This document shows positions 5,539 through 5,540 of a stretch of DNA of 5,540 nt, one piece after another. Source of the DNA: Pseudomonadota bacterium (GTDB taxonomy: Bacteria; Pseudomonadota; Alphaproteobacteria; Acetobacterales; Acetobacteraceae); contig JAKAQU010000214.1 in the NCBI GenBank assembly GCA_021819535.1, forward strand, positions 1 to 5,540. The letters run 5' to 3'. Position 1 is the stretch's first letter. The number at the start of each line of letters is the position of its first letter. Both the position numbers and the translations under genes were made by a program. Under the pieces are notes generated by a model. The model did no database searches and was not told the origin of the DNA. It worked only from the letters and a program-made list of their open reading frames with translations.

Positions 5539-5540
5539 CC

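Overview
The window looks like chromosome of a high-GC Gram-negative bacterium, most likely an alphaproteobacterium; codon use and the style of all six proteins would fit Rhodospirillales/Acetobacteraceae, but no marker gene fixes this. It carries six complete protein genes with little free space. I see no tRNA, rRNA, CRISPR array or transposase. The core is strongly GC-rich, whereas the first 60 bases (10 G/C of 60) and a short stretch after the last gene (about 5461-5487) are sharply AT-rich.

Left block, minus strand (39-1015): csaA, a small tRNA-binding/OB-fold protein, is followed by bluB, the flavin-destructase that makes 5,6-dimethylbenzimidazole, the lower ligand of vitamin B12. They overlap by four bases (TTGA), so bluB appears to start at TTG and to be translationally coupled to csaA. 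No cobalamin riboswitch is visible upstream of the pair.

A 123-bp divergent control region (1016-1138) separates this block from a rightward operon. It holds an exact TATAAT, a perfect palindrome CTTATATAAG, and an imperfect 16-bp tandem direct repeat with an 18-bp period (1081-1096 and 1099-1114).

Right block, plus strand (1139-5466): four closely spaced co-directional genes. They encode a gamma-glutamyltransferase-like Ntn-hydrolase without a signal peptide and with an altered active site; an amidase-signature hydrolase (22-bp gap); an AhpD-like CxxC protein (68-bp gap); and a secreted solute-binding-fold protein closely resembling the periplasmic cyclohexadienyl dehydratase PheC, whose GTG start overlaps the ahpD-like stop (GTGA). 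Two cytoplasmic amide-bond hydrolases, a small thiol protein and a periplasmic amino-acid-type binding protein or dehydratase suggest uptake and breakdown or conversion of amide or amino-acid-like compounds. The substrate cannot be read from sequence. The window ends in a perfect 10-bp-stem hairpin that may be the operon terminator.

All gene families here are known. The points most worth a second look are the rewired GGT-like active site, the tandem repeat in the divergent promoter, the PheC-like gene inside an amide-hydrolase operon, and the AT-rich junction at the bluB 3' end.
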